Positions 1 to 11,864 are shown, numbered from the stretch's first letter. The stretch: DNA of 64,000 bases from Agelas oroides (GCA_949130485.1 OX422204.1:5084015-5148014); one strand, 5' to 3'. Numbers and translations: made by a program. The notes: a model not told the origin generated them from the letters alone.

Positions 1-240
1 TCCAGTCCAATTAGTTAGTGTATACACTAACACTAAGCATCAGTTGGGCTATTTTACGGTGGGACTGTCAGTTAGTTATCATCAAACACTATGTACATAG
101 CCACTAAGATGGACACTCTCTGACAACTTAATTCTAATAGCTAATAATGTGACCATGGTATAGCTTATAACAACTTGCAAACTAGTCGATCTGTCCATAT
201 ACGAATGTACACAGCTCGTTATGTTTACCAGTGCCATACA

Positions 241-262
241 GTCACACACACACACACATGTA
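241..262. repeat. CA/TG dinucleotide tract
   Basis: A short (CA)n run followed by an alternating TATACATG stretch. It lies just downstream (minus-strand sense) of the second exon of the small membrane-protein gene, so it is intronic or 3' flank. Confidence 0.9.
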
Positions 263-317
263 TATACATGTGCACACACACTTGAACTATACTACTACTG
301 TGAAGTAACAAACTTAC

Positions 318-2715
318 CACAGCCAACACAAAAGCTGCAACGAAGACCGGAATCAGCAATGGAATAGTGCAGATACAGAGGACGCTGCAGATTCCACAGC
401 AAGCAATAAAGGTCACATTCGTATCTATTGACTCCTTCAGAGTAGGTGGTTCTTTAGTTTTGGCCTCAGCCATAGGTTCCTTGGTTGTAGCTTCAGCCTC
501 TGGATCAGCTTCCTTTGTTTTATTGTTATTTATCTGCATAGAGAGTTGACATATACACATCCAAGTTGGGGGGCACTGTTGATGTTTTTAACTTTGGTTT
601 GGCACTTCATACTTAATGAGCAACATGTACATGTATTACTATTAAGCAATACGAAAGCATGCATGGATGTACACTTGAGCTTACATAAAAATATGGTTTA
701 CAGTAAAGTTGCTTGGGCATGTCCATTTTAAAATGAAAAATGAATCTTTCTACTGCAGTTATATATACTATACCGTAGTCTCGCGAAAGAGGGCCCACTT
801 ACGAAAGAGCGCCCACCCCCTACTTTTCGCCCAATTTCCTGTACAGGGTCAAAGTTTACTCGAATGAGCGCCCACCCTGGAGCGAGCTTCGCGTGGAGTT
901 TGAGAAGCACAGTATGCGTATCTGAGGTAAGAAACTTCGTGTAATACTTCACCGAAGTTGCTACAAGGCATATTTGCGTAGACGGACGTAGCTAACGCGG
1001 TGTGCACTGCGAGCTACACCATGCTCACGGTGACGTGGTGCCGTTCAGAGTGTTGTGTGCCGTTAGGACTCGACTTCGAAGCCGCTGGTGGTTCCGTTGT
1101 ACGTTACTGTTTGTCCAATTATTTGCTTCGAGGGCATCGAGTCGCTGTAAACAAGACATGGGCGCTCTTTCGTGGTTAAATGCGGAAACACCCGAAAGAG
1201 CGCCCACCCCCCTCTTTGGCAGACTTGTAAGGTGCTCCGCCCATGAGCCCTTTTTTGCGAGACTACGGTATATACTTGGCTTCTAACCAACAGTCAATAT
1301 TTGAGACCTGGTTTAATTGCTACATCAGAGGTAGGGAGAAGCAAACTTCATTCTACCCTTGCAAGTTTAATGTGCAAATGGATTTAGAGCATTGCTGAAT
1401 CTTTCTAAAAAATGCTTTCAAACTCTTGTACTCATACACAAGAATTGACAGATGGCGGTAGAGATTGAGCTAGTGCAAAAACCAGCTAATGCTGTTACAT
1501 ACTTCAATTTATTGCTGCTCAGGTGCTTTTTTGTTGCTTAGTTTGTACGTACACTGTACCCGTATTCTGCTTTCACAAGCCTGTGTACGTACACTCCTGA
1601 AAAGATTAGCTTACTATCACACTGTAAAAAATTGGAGGTTGATTTAACCCAGAAAAGGTCATCTCAATTGCAGTCTGGATTCATCTAGGTCAGTGGCTCA
1701 CCTACTTTTGCCAGGGTTTAGGGTTACACCCCTTGTCCAGTGCAGGTTTCTAGCAAACAATGAATTGGGTTGCAAATGAAATTCAATTTGTTATTGCATG
1801 TTTGTGCCAAAAGGGGGTGGAACTCTCACTATATTCATGTAGTATTGGATTGACTCTGAAAAATATTCATGCACTATTGGCTAACCTTTGGGCAGTATTT
1901 ACGTGCTTTTATGCGAGTATTCATGCCATATTGGAACTTTGAGTACACAAACACTGTAACCCTACACTGTGGTAAAAGTGGGAGGTGGTATAAATCCTGC
2001 AACTGAGGTAACCCATTTTAAACTGAATGATGAATCCAGACTGCAACTTAGATGACCTTTTCTGGGTTAAATTAACCTCCAATTTTTTACAGTGCACCAC
2101 TTTATATTCAGTAAGCATCTTTTTCCCTCAATTTTGAGACACATAGAGGGCCAAGAAGTTTAATTGAATGATGAAGTATTGGTTAGATTGTTTTTTTTTG
2201 ACACACAGCTACTCCTGGCTTTATAAATGCAATGAAAGAGCATGTTGATACTTAAAAATTTCTTTTTAGATTCATTTTCTAGTACAGGGTAAGAGATTTT
2301 CTGGGAAATGGTGCATGTTTCGTGTTATGTTGTGCATATAGTCTGACTCAATTACCCAGGCAGTACCACTGTAGCCCCAAAACATACATGTTGTGTTGCC
2401 TAGATAAGGGTTGCCTAGGTGATGGCACTCTGCACTTAAAGTATGGCACTGTGGTTCAGTGCGTGTTTGTAGTAAATTTGTGGTAGCTACATAAATAATC
2501 AACCACTTAGAAACATACAATATAATTAACTACACTAAATACATGTAACCAGTCCACATAATTTAATCTCATTTATTATAAGCAAACTACTTTAGTTGAA
2601 CTGTATATGTATATTATTCATCCATACTGGTTTTCCTAGCATAACAAACATTATTTTATGTGAAACTTACGGCTACAGCCAGTTGGATTGCTCCAGCAAT
2701 GATATCTAGGGCCAT
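318..2715 (-). CDS. Small spliced membrane protein, 3' end not found
   Basis: Two exons fit together in phase 0. Exon 1 (2671-2715) starts with ATG and encodes a 15-residue hydrophobic segment beginning MALDIIAGA, followed by a GTAAGT donor. Exon 2 (318-533) follows a pyrimidine-rich CTCTCTATGCAG acceptor and has a GTAAGT donor at its end. It encodes an acidic/basic linker with two TKEP repeats, then a Cys-containing transmembrane stretch (around IACCGICSVLCICTIPLLIP). The product would be a small, probably single-pass membrane protein of unknown function. I do not recognise the family. The 2.1-kb intron holds a MITE (1620-2094) and a second TIR element (773-1268). The last exon was not identified; it may lie in 1-310 or beyond the window edge. 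If the second donor is not used, exon 2 reads on for about 30 more residues to a stop near 225. Confidence 0.5.
773..1268. mobile_element. TIR element (CCGTAGT family), TA target
   Basis: Inverted ends CCGTAGTCTCGC / GCGAGACTACGG are flanked by TA on both sides. Subterminal GAAAGAGCGCCCACC motifs repeat inside. The ends begin with the same CCGTAGT as the HIRAN-carrying elements at 34025 and 44119, so it may be a relative. No HIRAN-like reading frame is visible here. The TA target suggests Tc1/mariner-type mobilisation (inference). Confidence 0.75.
1620..2094. mobile_element. MITE with CACTGTAAAAAATTGG ends
   Basis: The two ends form an inverted repeat of about 65 bp (1620-1687 against 2028-2094) with a few mismatches. 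The interior has no coding sequence. It lies in the intron of the small membrane-protein gene. Confidence 0.8.
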
Positions 2716-2839
2716 GTTGAGCAATGTTGTATTAAAGAACAGCAGCACTGTACACTGAGCTTTGATCAAGCTTCATAGTCCAGCTATTGAAAAGCTGAAT
2801 AACCTTCTTATAGCATCATGTCACAAATATGGAGGAAAT

Positions 2840-3031
2840 GAGTGTGCCACTTCCTGTGAAAAAATGAAAACCACAGCTTTAACTTGATGCAGACTGTTAT
2901 CTGTAATCAGGAGATGCATTACAAACAGGTGGGATGAGTGTGCCACTTCCTGTGAAAAAATGAAAATCACAGCTTTAACTTGATGCAGACTGTTATCTGT
3001 AATCAGGAGATGCATTACAAACAGGTGGGAT
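2840..3031. repeat. Direct tandem duplication, 96-bp unit, two copies
   Basis: The unit starting GAGTGTGCCACTTCCTGTG occurs at 2840 and again at 2936 with one visible base difference. It is upstream of the first exon of the minus-strand small gene, possibly in its promoter region. Confidence 0.9.
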
Positions 3032-3039
3032 GAGTTAGA

Positions 3040-4760
3040 ACCAATGAAAGCTGTTAAGATCACCATAATGGTGTTGTAGACATTTCAAGCTGGAAATGGC
3101 ACTTTCAACTTCCTTTATGCAGCTATATCCTAACCCATCGGAGGAAACACTGTCACGACTACACCATCCATGATGCATGCGTGTGGCATGCAAGGAGATT
3201 CATTTAACTGTGTAACTGATAATGAAACTATTTGGTAACCACAGTATCCAGCTTTAAACAGAAACGCGTACAAATATACCAGCAAGTACATGAAATATTG
3301 TTATCTGTACTGCACAATTATTACCACACTGTAACGGTTGCACAGTCATAGTGAGGATTCATTTTAGTCCAGCTCTCGAGTCTTCAGTTAAATTTGATTG
3401 TGTTAGCGATAAAAATTGTGAAGACATTGAAATCACTGATTCTACCATCCAAATGAAATCATTCTACAGAGACGCCCGTGCCATGGGAATAAGTGACTCC
3501 CCCTTCCAGTCACCCCTCAGTCATTCTGTCCTAGGTAGCCGTGAATTCCAGCTATATTGCCTTTATCAGTTGTGGATGGATAAAGAGTGTGCCGTAACCT
3601 TCAGGTTGGAAGCAAATCGCATTGTAACTACCTGTTTGAAGCCAAAGTTCAAATTATGACGGAGGTCTATAAATTTTGCCGCACACTTTGCATGTGGATC
3701 ACCAGATAATTAATTTTCTTCTTGCTTCCAGGGCCCTGCTCTACACATCATCTATAGTTACTATAGACTTTGCATGAAAACGCTTCCCGAGCACCAAGTG
3801 CAAAGGGAGTCGGTAAAACGTGGAACTCCACTATCTATGGCTCTGTCACTGTTATGTGTTGTAGAGTAACCATGAACATCGGGCAGACCCTCAACAGTTG
3901 CCTTACAGCCAGAACTAAGAAGCGCCGTGATCCTTAGCCTATGTGAAGGTACAACAACAAGTACTGAAAGGAGAGAGTTGAAGAGTTGTTGCTGCGTCCG
4001 TCTCACCTGAGGCATGATATAAGACCACTCGGTTAACACTAGAGTAGTGATGTCAGAGTTTCCAAAAGTATGTAAATATTCTTCTACACGGGCCATTTCT
4101 CCACAATATCTTAATGTATTCACATCAAATTTGATATAGAGGTTCCTTAGAGGCTTGGGTATATTTCCTTGCACAGCTTTGTTAAAAATATCTGCCTCGA
4201 TCAAAACTACACACAATTTTTTGTCACATCTCGCTACTTTTCTGCAAATTGTTGAAGTATTAAGACATTTTGTGATGCTGCTCACAGTTACTTCAATATT
4301 CAACAAAGCACAACCAGTTCTGTATACTAGAGTAGTTGTCCAATGGGATGGTACAGGTTTTTGATTGGAAAATTGCTCCAACTTCCCCGGAAATGCAACT
4401 ATTTATGGCCACAAAATGCCGTTTTTTAAGCATTTATCAAGCCTAGTGCAAGGATTATACTAGATATCTAAAATCCACAACCTTCATTGGACTGAATAGG
4501 TACAGACTATCCTTCACAGCGAGTTTCGTTCTGATCGGGCTTACAGCGGCTTCCGGAAAAGTAGTGACCGGAATATTGCGCTAAAATGACGTAGAAAAAA
4601 TTTAGCAAACCAGTTACATTTCGAAGACCGTACCGCTTGCTGTATTCACCCAATCTCATTGATATGGGTACCGTTGGAATCGCCATTTTATGCTCTTTTC
4701 AAAAGTAAAGGTTGTTGTTGTGATAAACAAATTTTGATTTTCACCCCGACATCGCTAACT
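3040..4760. other. No confident gene; two uncertain reading frames
   Basis: A minus-strand open frame of 206 codons (3761-4381) and a plus-strand frame of 102 codons (3351-3659, non-ATG start) are present. Neither shows a family motif I recognise, and neither has convincing splice sites in the right places. The 206-codon frame is longer than expected by chance and might be a captured or decayed exon. The rest is AT-rich intergenic DNA. Confidence 0.3.
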
Positions 4761-5167
4761 AGAGTAAGCCACCGGTGTTCGGACACCATCAATAATCGGA
4801 CGCTCACCACAGGAAACAGGAGGTAGCAGTCCATCCCATTTAGGCACCGGAGGATAGCACCACTCCACTGTAGTTTAGAACTGGAGTAGCAAGCAGAGCT
4901 GTACTTTAGTCTTGGAGCTACGTACCTGCAAAGTTCGTCGGCCGAATACAGCAAAATTCGGCCCAACTCCATCAATGCGCGGACATGCTACTGGAACTTT
5001 CCAACCGTACATGCTACGACCATGGAACAAAAAGCTGCGGATAACCCAGACCCTCCTTAGTGTGCTCAGTAAATTTGACGTTTATTGCTTTTAAAACGTT
5101 TGCAATCGACATCAAAATGTTAAGTACTTTTGGCCCATCAATGATCGGACTGAAAGAGGGAGGGGCT
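4761..5167 (+). repeat. Left 407-bp terminal inverted repeat
   Basis: Pairs with 12053-12459 along its whole length. It contains the recognisable GGACACCATCAATAATCGGA segment near the outer end and CATCAATGATCGGAC near the inner end, two similar motifs that may be transposase binding sites. Confidence 0.9.
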
Positions 5168-5493
5168 ACGAAGACCATGTGAGGTCCATCGGGGCTCACA
5201 CGCACACGTTGTCATCTCGTGAGCCCTTGGTAGGCGCAAGGAAGGTAATTGGTGTCTGATGTATCTTTGCCAATCCGCTGCTTGTGGTGTTGTAGGATCT
5301 ACAGCAGTGTTGTTCATGTCCTTAGCACAGATTCCTTCTCGTGTTGTATCCATTTGTAGGGTGATTTTGACATCAGTGGCTGAATCATCTCTCTTTGCTA
5401 TAGGGCTGCTGCTAAATACTCTGGTGAGAAGTTTAATTTGAATGAGAAATGGAATACTGTGTGAAAAATGTGTTTTGTTTTCTACCATTTTAG

Positions 5494-6256
5494 ATCACCA
5501 TGTACCATCAGTTTCCTGAACTTGCAGAGATGGTTTACTCATGTAGACCTCATTGGCAAGCCAGAATGTTATCTCCTGTAGTATCTTCTAGGCCTCCAAG
5601 CTATACAGAGTGGAGCAAAGGACAGATGTCTCAAGCCTTTGGGGCTACCGGAATTTTCCCCCTTGATAGGAACAGAGTGAAGCCATCCACAGGCATCATT
5701 GACACTTCGTTGGAAGAGGAGGGTGGCCTTGCATACATTCCTTTACTACGTCCTGCACTAGAACGAAACCAAAAGCTGCCATTAATGCCATCATTTACTT
5801 TGGAAGAAATGGAGGCTTTTCACAGCCGCTACCAAAAGGAGATGGAAGATTGTAGCACTGAGAGTGACAAGCGATACCGCTTATGGATGAAAATGTACCA
5901 CCCACATCTTGAAGCCAGTGGAGATGGTCCATCCTCTTTTCAAGACTCGCTCATACATACACCCGTCAAGAAAGGTCAGCAGAGAGTCACTGTTGCTGTA
6001 TTAGCTCGACAACACAGTACTATCCAGCATATGCTGCGGTGTCCTTCTCCTCCAACTTCTCTGCCTTCCCTTATGCTGAAGACAAGCTGTTGTGTGCTTA
6101 CCAATGCAGAAAACCTTAAGAACATTGATGATAAACAGAAGAAGTGGGATGAGGAAGCACGATTAAAGGAAGAAAGATGGAAGATAAGAGAGCAAAAGAA
6201 GAAAGAAAACCAGAAAAAACGGGCTGCAAAATGTTCTACCCCCAAGTATGTACCAC
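5494..6256 (+). pseudogene. C-terminal exon of a pogo/DDE_1-like transposase
   Basis: The exon follows a TTCTACCATTTTAG acceptor and ends at a strong CCAC|GTAAGTG donor. It encodes about 254 residues. The diagnostic stretch is WSKGQMSQAFGATGIFPLDR, matching the G-F-x-A-T-G-I-x-P pattern found just after the DDE catalytic domain in pogo/Jerky-type transposases. After it comes a linker and a very basic, Lys/Glu-rich coiled-coil-like tail (KKWDEEARLKEERWKIREQ). The upstream catalytic core is absent between 5167 and 5494, so the protein cannot be an active transposase. The exon itself has no internal stop. A following exon was not identified. Confidence 0.55.
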
Positions 6257-7110
6257 GTAAGTGCAATTGCATCTTCAGTATTATATCACTACCGTATTGC
6301 CCCAAGCAAACGTCGATGGGCGCTTGCAGCTCAAGCACCAAAACTAGGAGCAATTGCATGGATTAGTTGCTTGACTGGTTCAACTATCCCCATGCAAGTG
6401 CCCACCCGTATCCGAAGTTAACTGCCATGGGCTGCCAAAACGACCCACATCGTTACTTTACCTGTGCTTTATTTTTAGTTAAATGAGGCCAGCCCAGTAG
6501 TGGAGAAAGCTGTATCGTGCTAGAAAATGGATGGACCCGTAGCCTTGTTGCCAAGCCTCCACAGCATTCATCGCTTGCAGTATGTGTTTCAAAAAAAAAA
6601 ACCTGGTTGCCTGGTCATTTTTAAGTGATTTGTTGGAAAACAAAAAACTAACTTTACGTGGCCTTAGTTGGTTGGCTGAGGAGTACAAAAAGCGCTGTCA
6701 CAATCAGCAGTGATTTATAGCTAGCTGCTAGCCAACGTGATACTGAGCAAATTTTAAATTATGGCCAACAGAATGGGACTAGATGGTACTACACTACATT
6801 ACCTGGCAGTACGGAAAGGTATGGTGAGTGTACACAGACCCGTACATTCGAAAATCACGCTAACTTACTCGCTTACCTGGCAAACTGACCGCTGTACACC
6901 CCAGAGAATGGCCTTCAAGGCGCTATTAAACGCCAAGGTGGTCCTTGTCTGTTTGACTCTAGACTTGGATGTCCAGGCCCATGCTTTGGTTTTGGAATTG
7001 GTCAAAAGCAAAGTGCTGTCTAATTGTTTCCCTAGGCCTAGCCTAGGGTAACAATTAAGCTGTGGCTAACACTTTGCACCGAAACTAATGATCAACACTG
7101 GCTCCCACAG
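6257..7110. other. No confident gene
   Basis: Sequence downstream of the transposase-tail exon. It includes an A-run at 6590-6601 and a short frame at 6761-7051 without recognisable motifs. Probably intronic or decayed element DNA. Confidence 0.4.
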
Positions 7111-7116
7111 GAGGGA

Positions 7117-7240
7117 AGATGACCACTAAGGAGGTTCCAAAAGGTGGTACTGGTGCCAGAAAGTTGCTTGTGGGAGCCATGGAGACCATAAGCCAAAGGA
7201 AGCGTATCAATTTGGAAGGTGATAAAGCATTAACAGTGGG
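7117..7240 (+). other. Exon-like copy A with a GAMETxSQRxR motif
   Basis: The frame from ATG 7119 reads MTTKEVPKGGTGARKLLVGA and then METISQRKRINLE. A diverged second copy lies at 8575-8700 on the same strand. The two copies share the spacing ARKL-GAMET-SQR-R. They may be alternative or duplicated 5' exons of the C48-PHD gene further right. No family is recognised. Confidence 0.3.
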
Positions 7241-7371
7241 TAGTCTGTATGTCATTGAGGCAAGCCTGAGCTAGCCCCACACTAAGTGGAGTCTATGGAA
7301 ATTTCAGAATCTTTGTATGTACATACATGCATCCATTTGTAGTGGACAAATTTCATATGTATTGGGTTAAC

Positions 7372-7790
7372 ACATGGAAATTATTTATACGTCACCGTTA
7401 TATCAACGCGGAAATTAAAGTTATCAGTCCCAATCATAGTGAGGGGCATTGCTTAGCAAGCCCTAGGCCTTGCCAGTGGCCTGATTTGCCTAGATAATGT
7501 GCAACTAGGCTGAACTAAACTCCTGATCTCTGCTAGGTAAGTGATTTGTACTTGTTTGAAGCCATTTTCTGCAGCTGTACATCGTAGCTTACCAGCAATT
7601 TGAAACGGTGCTGATTTTCTCCCTACGTACAATTCCGACAAACTCAGCAGATTTCAGCTTCGCGTTTGATAGCCCTTAGCAAAATTTATGATCAATCACG
7701 AACTAGCACTGCCCCTTCCTGCCTTCCCTGAAGGTGATGTGAGTGGAAAGGTGTGGCACTTATTACTATTCAACAGGTAGGGATTTACCC
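7372..7790 (+). repeat. Inverted partner of the element at 9346-9984
   Basis: From CATGGAAATTATTTATACG to the TAGGGATTTACCC region this segment matches, in reverse, 9466-9978 with moderate divergence and one insertion of about 100 bp. The pair brackets 1.7 kb of sequence and could form a large foldback. Confidence 0.65.
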
Positions 7791-7825
7791 TAAAGTCTTG
7801 CTTGCCTTTGCTACTTTGCTACTTT

Positions 7826-7926
7826 GCCAATATATTGGCGCGAGAGAGCTCGTACAGCTCTCTCATGCCAATATATTGGTGCATTGCGCTACGTGTGTGC
7901 AGCCCATCCGCCAATATATTGGCGCT
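7826..7926. repeat. Three palindromic CCAATATATTGG sites in a 100-bp cluster
   Basis: GCCAATATATTGG(C/T) occurs three times between 7826 and 7926. Between the first two sites is an inverted GAGAGAGCTC...GAGCTGTACGAG-like hairpin. The sites are 12-bp perfect palindromes and look like binding sites or element-internal repeats. Confidence 0.75.
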
Positions 7927-8574
7927 TCGTGTCCTAAGTGTTAAGGCACTAGATTGAATATTGCATGTTAAACCCTTCAATACAGAATGTTGGTCAACTG
8001 TGGCTTCGAAGGCAAACTGCCTCAAATAAAGTCTACTCAAGTCTTGCAAGTAGTCTCGCTATACTCACAACTGACAAGCTAGGCTGCTCACATACATACA
8101 ACAAAGGGCAGCAGAAGTTGCCTCAAGTAACTCTGCCTACATGATACTACTCGCAGCTGACACTGTTGCTCTTTATTGTCTATGAGCAGCCTAGTTCATC
8201 TGCCATGTGTATTGTGTATATAAGGCAGCTTACATCAAGCTTGGTGTAAGCTAACTTGGTCTACACAAGACTTAGCACCATTCACAGGATAATTGGCTCC
8301 ATGTGTAGTGAGGTCTGCTTTTGATTACTGTTCAGTACACAACCTGTGAACCTCTGCTTGACTACTGTACTCAAAATGTGCATGTAAATATATATGGCAC
8401 TCGCTCAGCTTGCCCACAACAATACATGTATACCCTAGTAGTTCTAATAAGCAGTTCTAAGGAGTAGTTCTAATGTCTGTTTAATTAACTCTTTGGTGGA
8501 AGTAATTTTATGACTCCCCTATTTATTGATATGGAAGCTGTTCATTAGTAATTACAAAAATAATATTAAGGGCA

Positions 8575-8700
8575 ATGCTTCAATCCACAGACGTCAAGGT
8601 GAGCACTGCCACTACAAGTGCAAGAAAATTACCCCCAGGAGCCATGGAAACCAGAAGCCAAAGGAGGCGTGTCACCTTTGAAGAAGACAAGGCATCAGGT
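8575..8700 (+). other. Exon-like copy B with a GAMETRSQRRR motif
   Basis: An open frame with ARKLPPGAMETRSQRRRVTF and an acidic stretch ends at a CATCAG|GTAAAT donor at 8700. It is a diverged copy of the exon-like segment at 7117. The basic motif could be a nuclear localisation signal. Function unknown. Confidence 0.35.
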
Positions 8701-8829
8701 AAATCCGTGTGTATGGTGTTTGAATATGAGAAAGCTAGTGTGATGGTAAAGTCACTGCACAATGCAGGCCTGCTGATTTTATTTCAGCATGGTAGTCTGA
8801 GTATCTTGGTTATTAGAACATTAGGTTCT

Positions 8830-10318
8830 TGATGTAATTGGTATGGCCCCGATTATATGCTAACTTTATTGGAATTTAATTAACCTCAACATCAGAGAAG
8901 TCAAATGAAGCTCTACAGAGTGAAAAAGGGGATTGAGAAAGCTTCTTCATGCTTAATTTATACCTAAGTAAGTGTTTGTGAAACACACAGTACCAGTTTA
9001 CGTGGAGCGCCTACCTGCTGCTTGTTGTGTGTACCATCTTTGGCATTTCTTGTTGACAGCGAGATGCAGCCCCGGAACTGTCTTGATACATATGAAGCCT
9101 GAAGTCCACTGTGCCTCTGTTCATGGGGCTGAGAAGAAAATGTGGCTAGTAAGTCACTTCATGATTGAATCGATCGACAACCATCATGGCATCTCACGCT
9201 TATTCCACACGGGGCCCATTATTACATTATCTGAGGGTACTTACAATATTATTAGCTAAACAGATGCTCTCACTGGCCTGTTGGAATTTATTAGCGATGT
9301 GGAGGTGGTCAGTGTTCATGTTCTCATGAATTAGCAGTAACACAGTTAACTCTTTGCACGCGACGGGCACATTTATGTGCCCACGTAACGCTTCCACGCT
9401 ACGTGTGCCCGCTGACATCGTACAATCTTACGAGGTAAATAGCGAAGCCAAGCGAGGTTTTGGGGGTAAATCCCTGCCTGTTGAGTAGTAATAAGTGTAG
9501 ACCACACCTTTCCACTTACATCACCCTGCGGGGAAGGCAGGAAGGGGCAGTGCTAGTTCGTGATCGTTCGTGAATTACAAGAAGGCAGTCAAACGTGAAG
9601 CTTTTTCTTGAACACAGGGAACAAGCGGCTTCTAGGTTTCACATAAGGCAGGAGTACTAACTTCAAATAACTTGGAAATAGACTTGGGCTGTCAGAGCTG
9701 TACATAAAAAAATGAGAAAATCGGCACCGTTTCAAATTGCTGGTAAGCTACAAGGTACACCTACAGAAAATGGCTTCAAACAGGTACAAATCGCTTACCT
9801 AGTTGTGATCAGCAACTTAGAAAGACTAATCCCGCTTAGTTACACGCTATCTATGCAAATCAGACCGCTGGCAAACCCTAGGGCTTGCTAAGCAACGCTT
9901 GGCACTTTGACCTCAGACTGATAAATTTAATTTCCGCGTTAATAAACAGTGACGTGTAAATGACTTCCACATGCAAAGAGTTAAAAGTACATAACAAGAG
10001 CTAGTGGACCACTAATTACATTGAACACCCACTATTATGGACACTCTGCCCTGATTTTTTTCTATGTAGCTCCAAAGAATACTGACCTTACATCTGTCTT
10101 GGCAGATGAAAAGAGTATCTCATTAAGTGACAAATTCCTTATGTGAAGTGATGTGACAAATTAGGCTAATTGGAATCAAGAAACAGCCTTACATAGCAAA
10201 AGCATGAATTTAAAACCATACCTGCTCTACATTGAAACAGAGGTAGTAATTCTGGAATACAAGTGAAAGAAGCTGGGATACAATACTGGTTCAATTAAAG
10301 GATTATCTCTTGTGACAG
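8830..10318. other. No gene; inverted-repeat DNA
   Basis: The stretch 9346-9984 is an element bounded by GTTAACTCTTTGCA and TGCAAAGAGTTAA. Near its left end it has a GGGCACATTTATGTGCCC palindrome and a second half-site. The remainder shows no supported exon. Confidence 0.5.
9346..9984. mobile_element. MITE with GTTAACTCTTTGCA ends
   Basis: The ends GTTAACTCTTTGCAcGCGAC and ...CATGCAAAGAGTTAA are inverted. Most of the interior pairs with 7372-7790. No coding content. Confidence 0.6.
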
Positions 10319-11864
10319 GTTTGAAGATGACCCCATGCAGTTGCACATCTGGATGTACTGCGGCAAAAAGTTGTCTGTGTAAATGCCGACATAGGCAGTG
10401 TACTTCTGAATGCCATCCGTCACGCACTTGTTCACTTCAATGTTCACTTCAATCCCCTATGTCATCAAAGCTATCGACCACAATCAGTGCCGACTCCACA
10501 AGGATCAAGTCACCAAAATCACCAAAGGCACGCACATGGATCAGCCTTGGTGGAAATGATTTGTTGATGGAGGACAAGTGGCTAATTGAAAGTGGGAAGT
10601 GGATAAATGCTCGAACAATATGTGTCTGGCAGTTTCTACTCCAACAAAAATATCCTGGTGTTGGGGGTCTACATTCAACATAGCCTCGTTCCCAGGCTCT
10701 TGTGCGTGGGCGGGGAGAAAAGAGCCTGGTACACACTGTTTGCGCATGCTCAGTTTTCCCAGGATTTCTGGGAATTTGGAAATTTCCGTAAAATATGCTC
10801 CGTTACACTAACCTCCGCGAGGCACGCCGACTTCTCCCGTATAAAAGACGCCTGCCACTGTCCACGCTCTGTGTAGACGATGATGAGGGAGCGACGAAGG
10901 TACTCAGCTCTTCGCTTGCAGGAATTGTCCACGCGTTCGTCCATTCCAGCTAAACGCTGCGGCACGTGAATGACGCAATCTGTCCCTTTGAAGTTCACCG
11001 ATCGCCTCGAACGAAGCAATGCAGACCGTTACTGGCAAAGCGATATTGTTTTTGACTTCAAAACCGCCCGTATGTGTCCCACAAGGAGTGTAACTATGCA
11101 GTGCGGCCTTTCAGCAGGTAAGCAGAAATTGATCGTAATTTTAGTGTAGCGGAGTAGTATGCAGGTTACCATGGGAACTTGGCGCATGCGCGAACAGTGT
11201 GTACCAGGCTCTCTTTCCTCCTCCCCCGTACAAGAGCCTGGGAACGAGGCTACATTCAACAGTACTTGTGTCTAAACGAAAATTCAAGAGAGATTCGAGG
11301 AAGCATGAAGTTGTGCAAGTTCTCAACACTGGAAACAGCCATTGGGTTGCAATATCAACACTTGGGTGTTCTGTTGGTGTTGTGCACTGGCTGGACAGCA
11401 TGCACTGTGGACCATCATCTCAGCTTAAGGTGATTGTATCAGATCTGCTGCAATGCCCAAAGGACTGTATCCAGATAAAAATGCTCAACGTGCAATTACA
11501 GTCAGGTGGTAGTGACTGTGGATTGTTTGCATTGGCCAACATAACAGCTGCCCTTGATGGTGTGGATCCTTCTTCACTTCACTTCATTCAGAAGCTCATG
11601 CGAACTCATCTTGTCACTTGTTTAGAGCAAAAGGACCCCAGGTCTTTCCCACTAGATCTGTCAAAGAGGCAAGCACGGTCGACGAAAATCTTGGATACAC
11701 AGACTTTAAGGATTTATTGTGTATGCCGGTTACCTGACAATGGGAACCTCATGGTTATGTGCACCAAGTACCATAAATGGTTTCATAAGAGCTGTACTGA
11801 AGTTAGGGACAAATCTGCATCTGAACTCAAGAAGATAGACTGGAACTGCACAAGTTGTAGCTGA
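10319..11864 (+). pseudogene. C48 (Ulp1/SENP-like) protease with N-terminal Cys cluster and C-terminal PHD finger, interrupted
   Basis: The exon opens after a TTGTGACAG acceptor at 10319. Its first 40 residues hold a dense Cys cluster (CSCTSGC, CLCKC, C-x4-C), probably zinc-binding. After a linker comes the start of a C48 fold (DKWLIESGKWINARTICVWQ). At 10680 the frame is interrupted by a 572-bp element. It resumes at 11253 with the catalytic region: the His of NSHWVAIS, the Asp of WLDSM, and the Gln and Cys of QLQSGGSDCGLFA. A PHD finger follows (YCVCRLP, MVMCTKYHKWFH, WNCTSC), with a stop at 11862-11864. The two halves are in the same frame if the element and one copy of its 9-bp duplication are discounted. 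Members cleave SUMO-like modifiers; related proteases also ride on transposons. It lies inside the 7.7-kb TIR element. As it stands the gene is broken unless the insert is spliced out. Confidence 0.7.
10681..11252. mobile_element. TAGCCTCG-family element inserted in the C48 exon
   Basis: The ends TAGCCTCGTTCCCAGGCTCT and its complement are inverted. CATTCAACA occurs immediately on both sides (10672-10680 and 11253-11261), a clean 9-bp target duplication. The interior contains GCGCATGCGC-like sequence and no gene. The 9-bp duplication is typical of Mutator-like elements (inference). Confidence 0.9.

Noticed and set aside
5138-5488. Minus-strand frame of 116 codons just left of the transposase-tail exon
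   Set aside because: It overlaps the inner end of the 407-bp inverted repeat and has no motif; the acceptor-like CACCAG is not enough.
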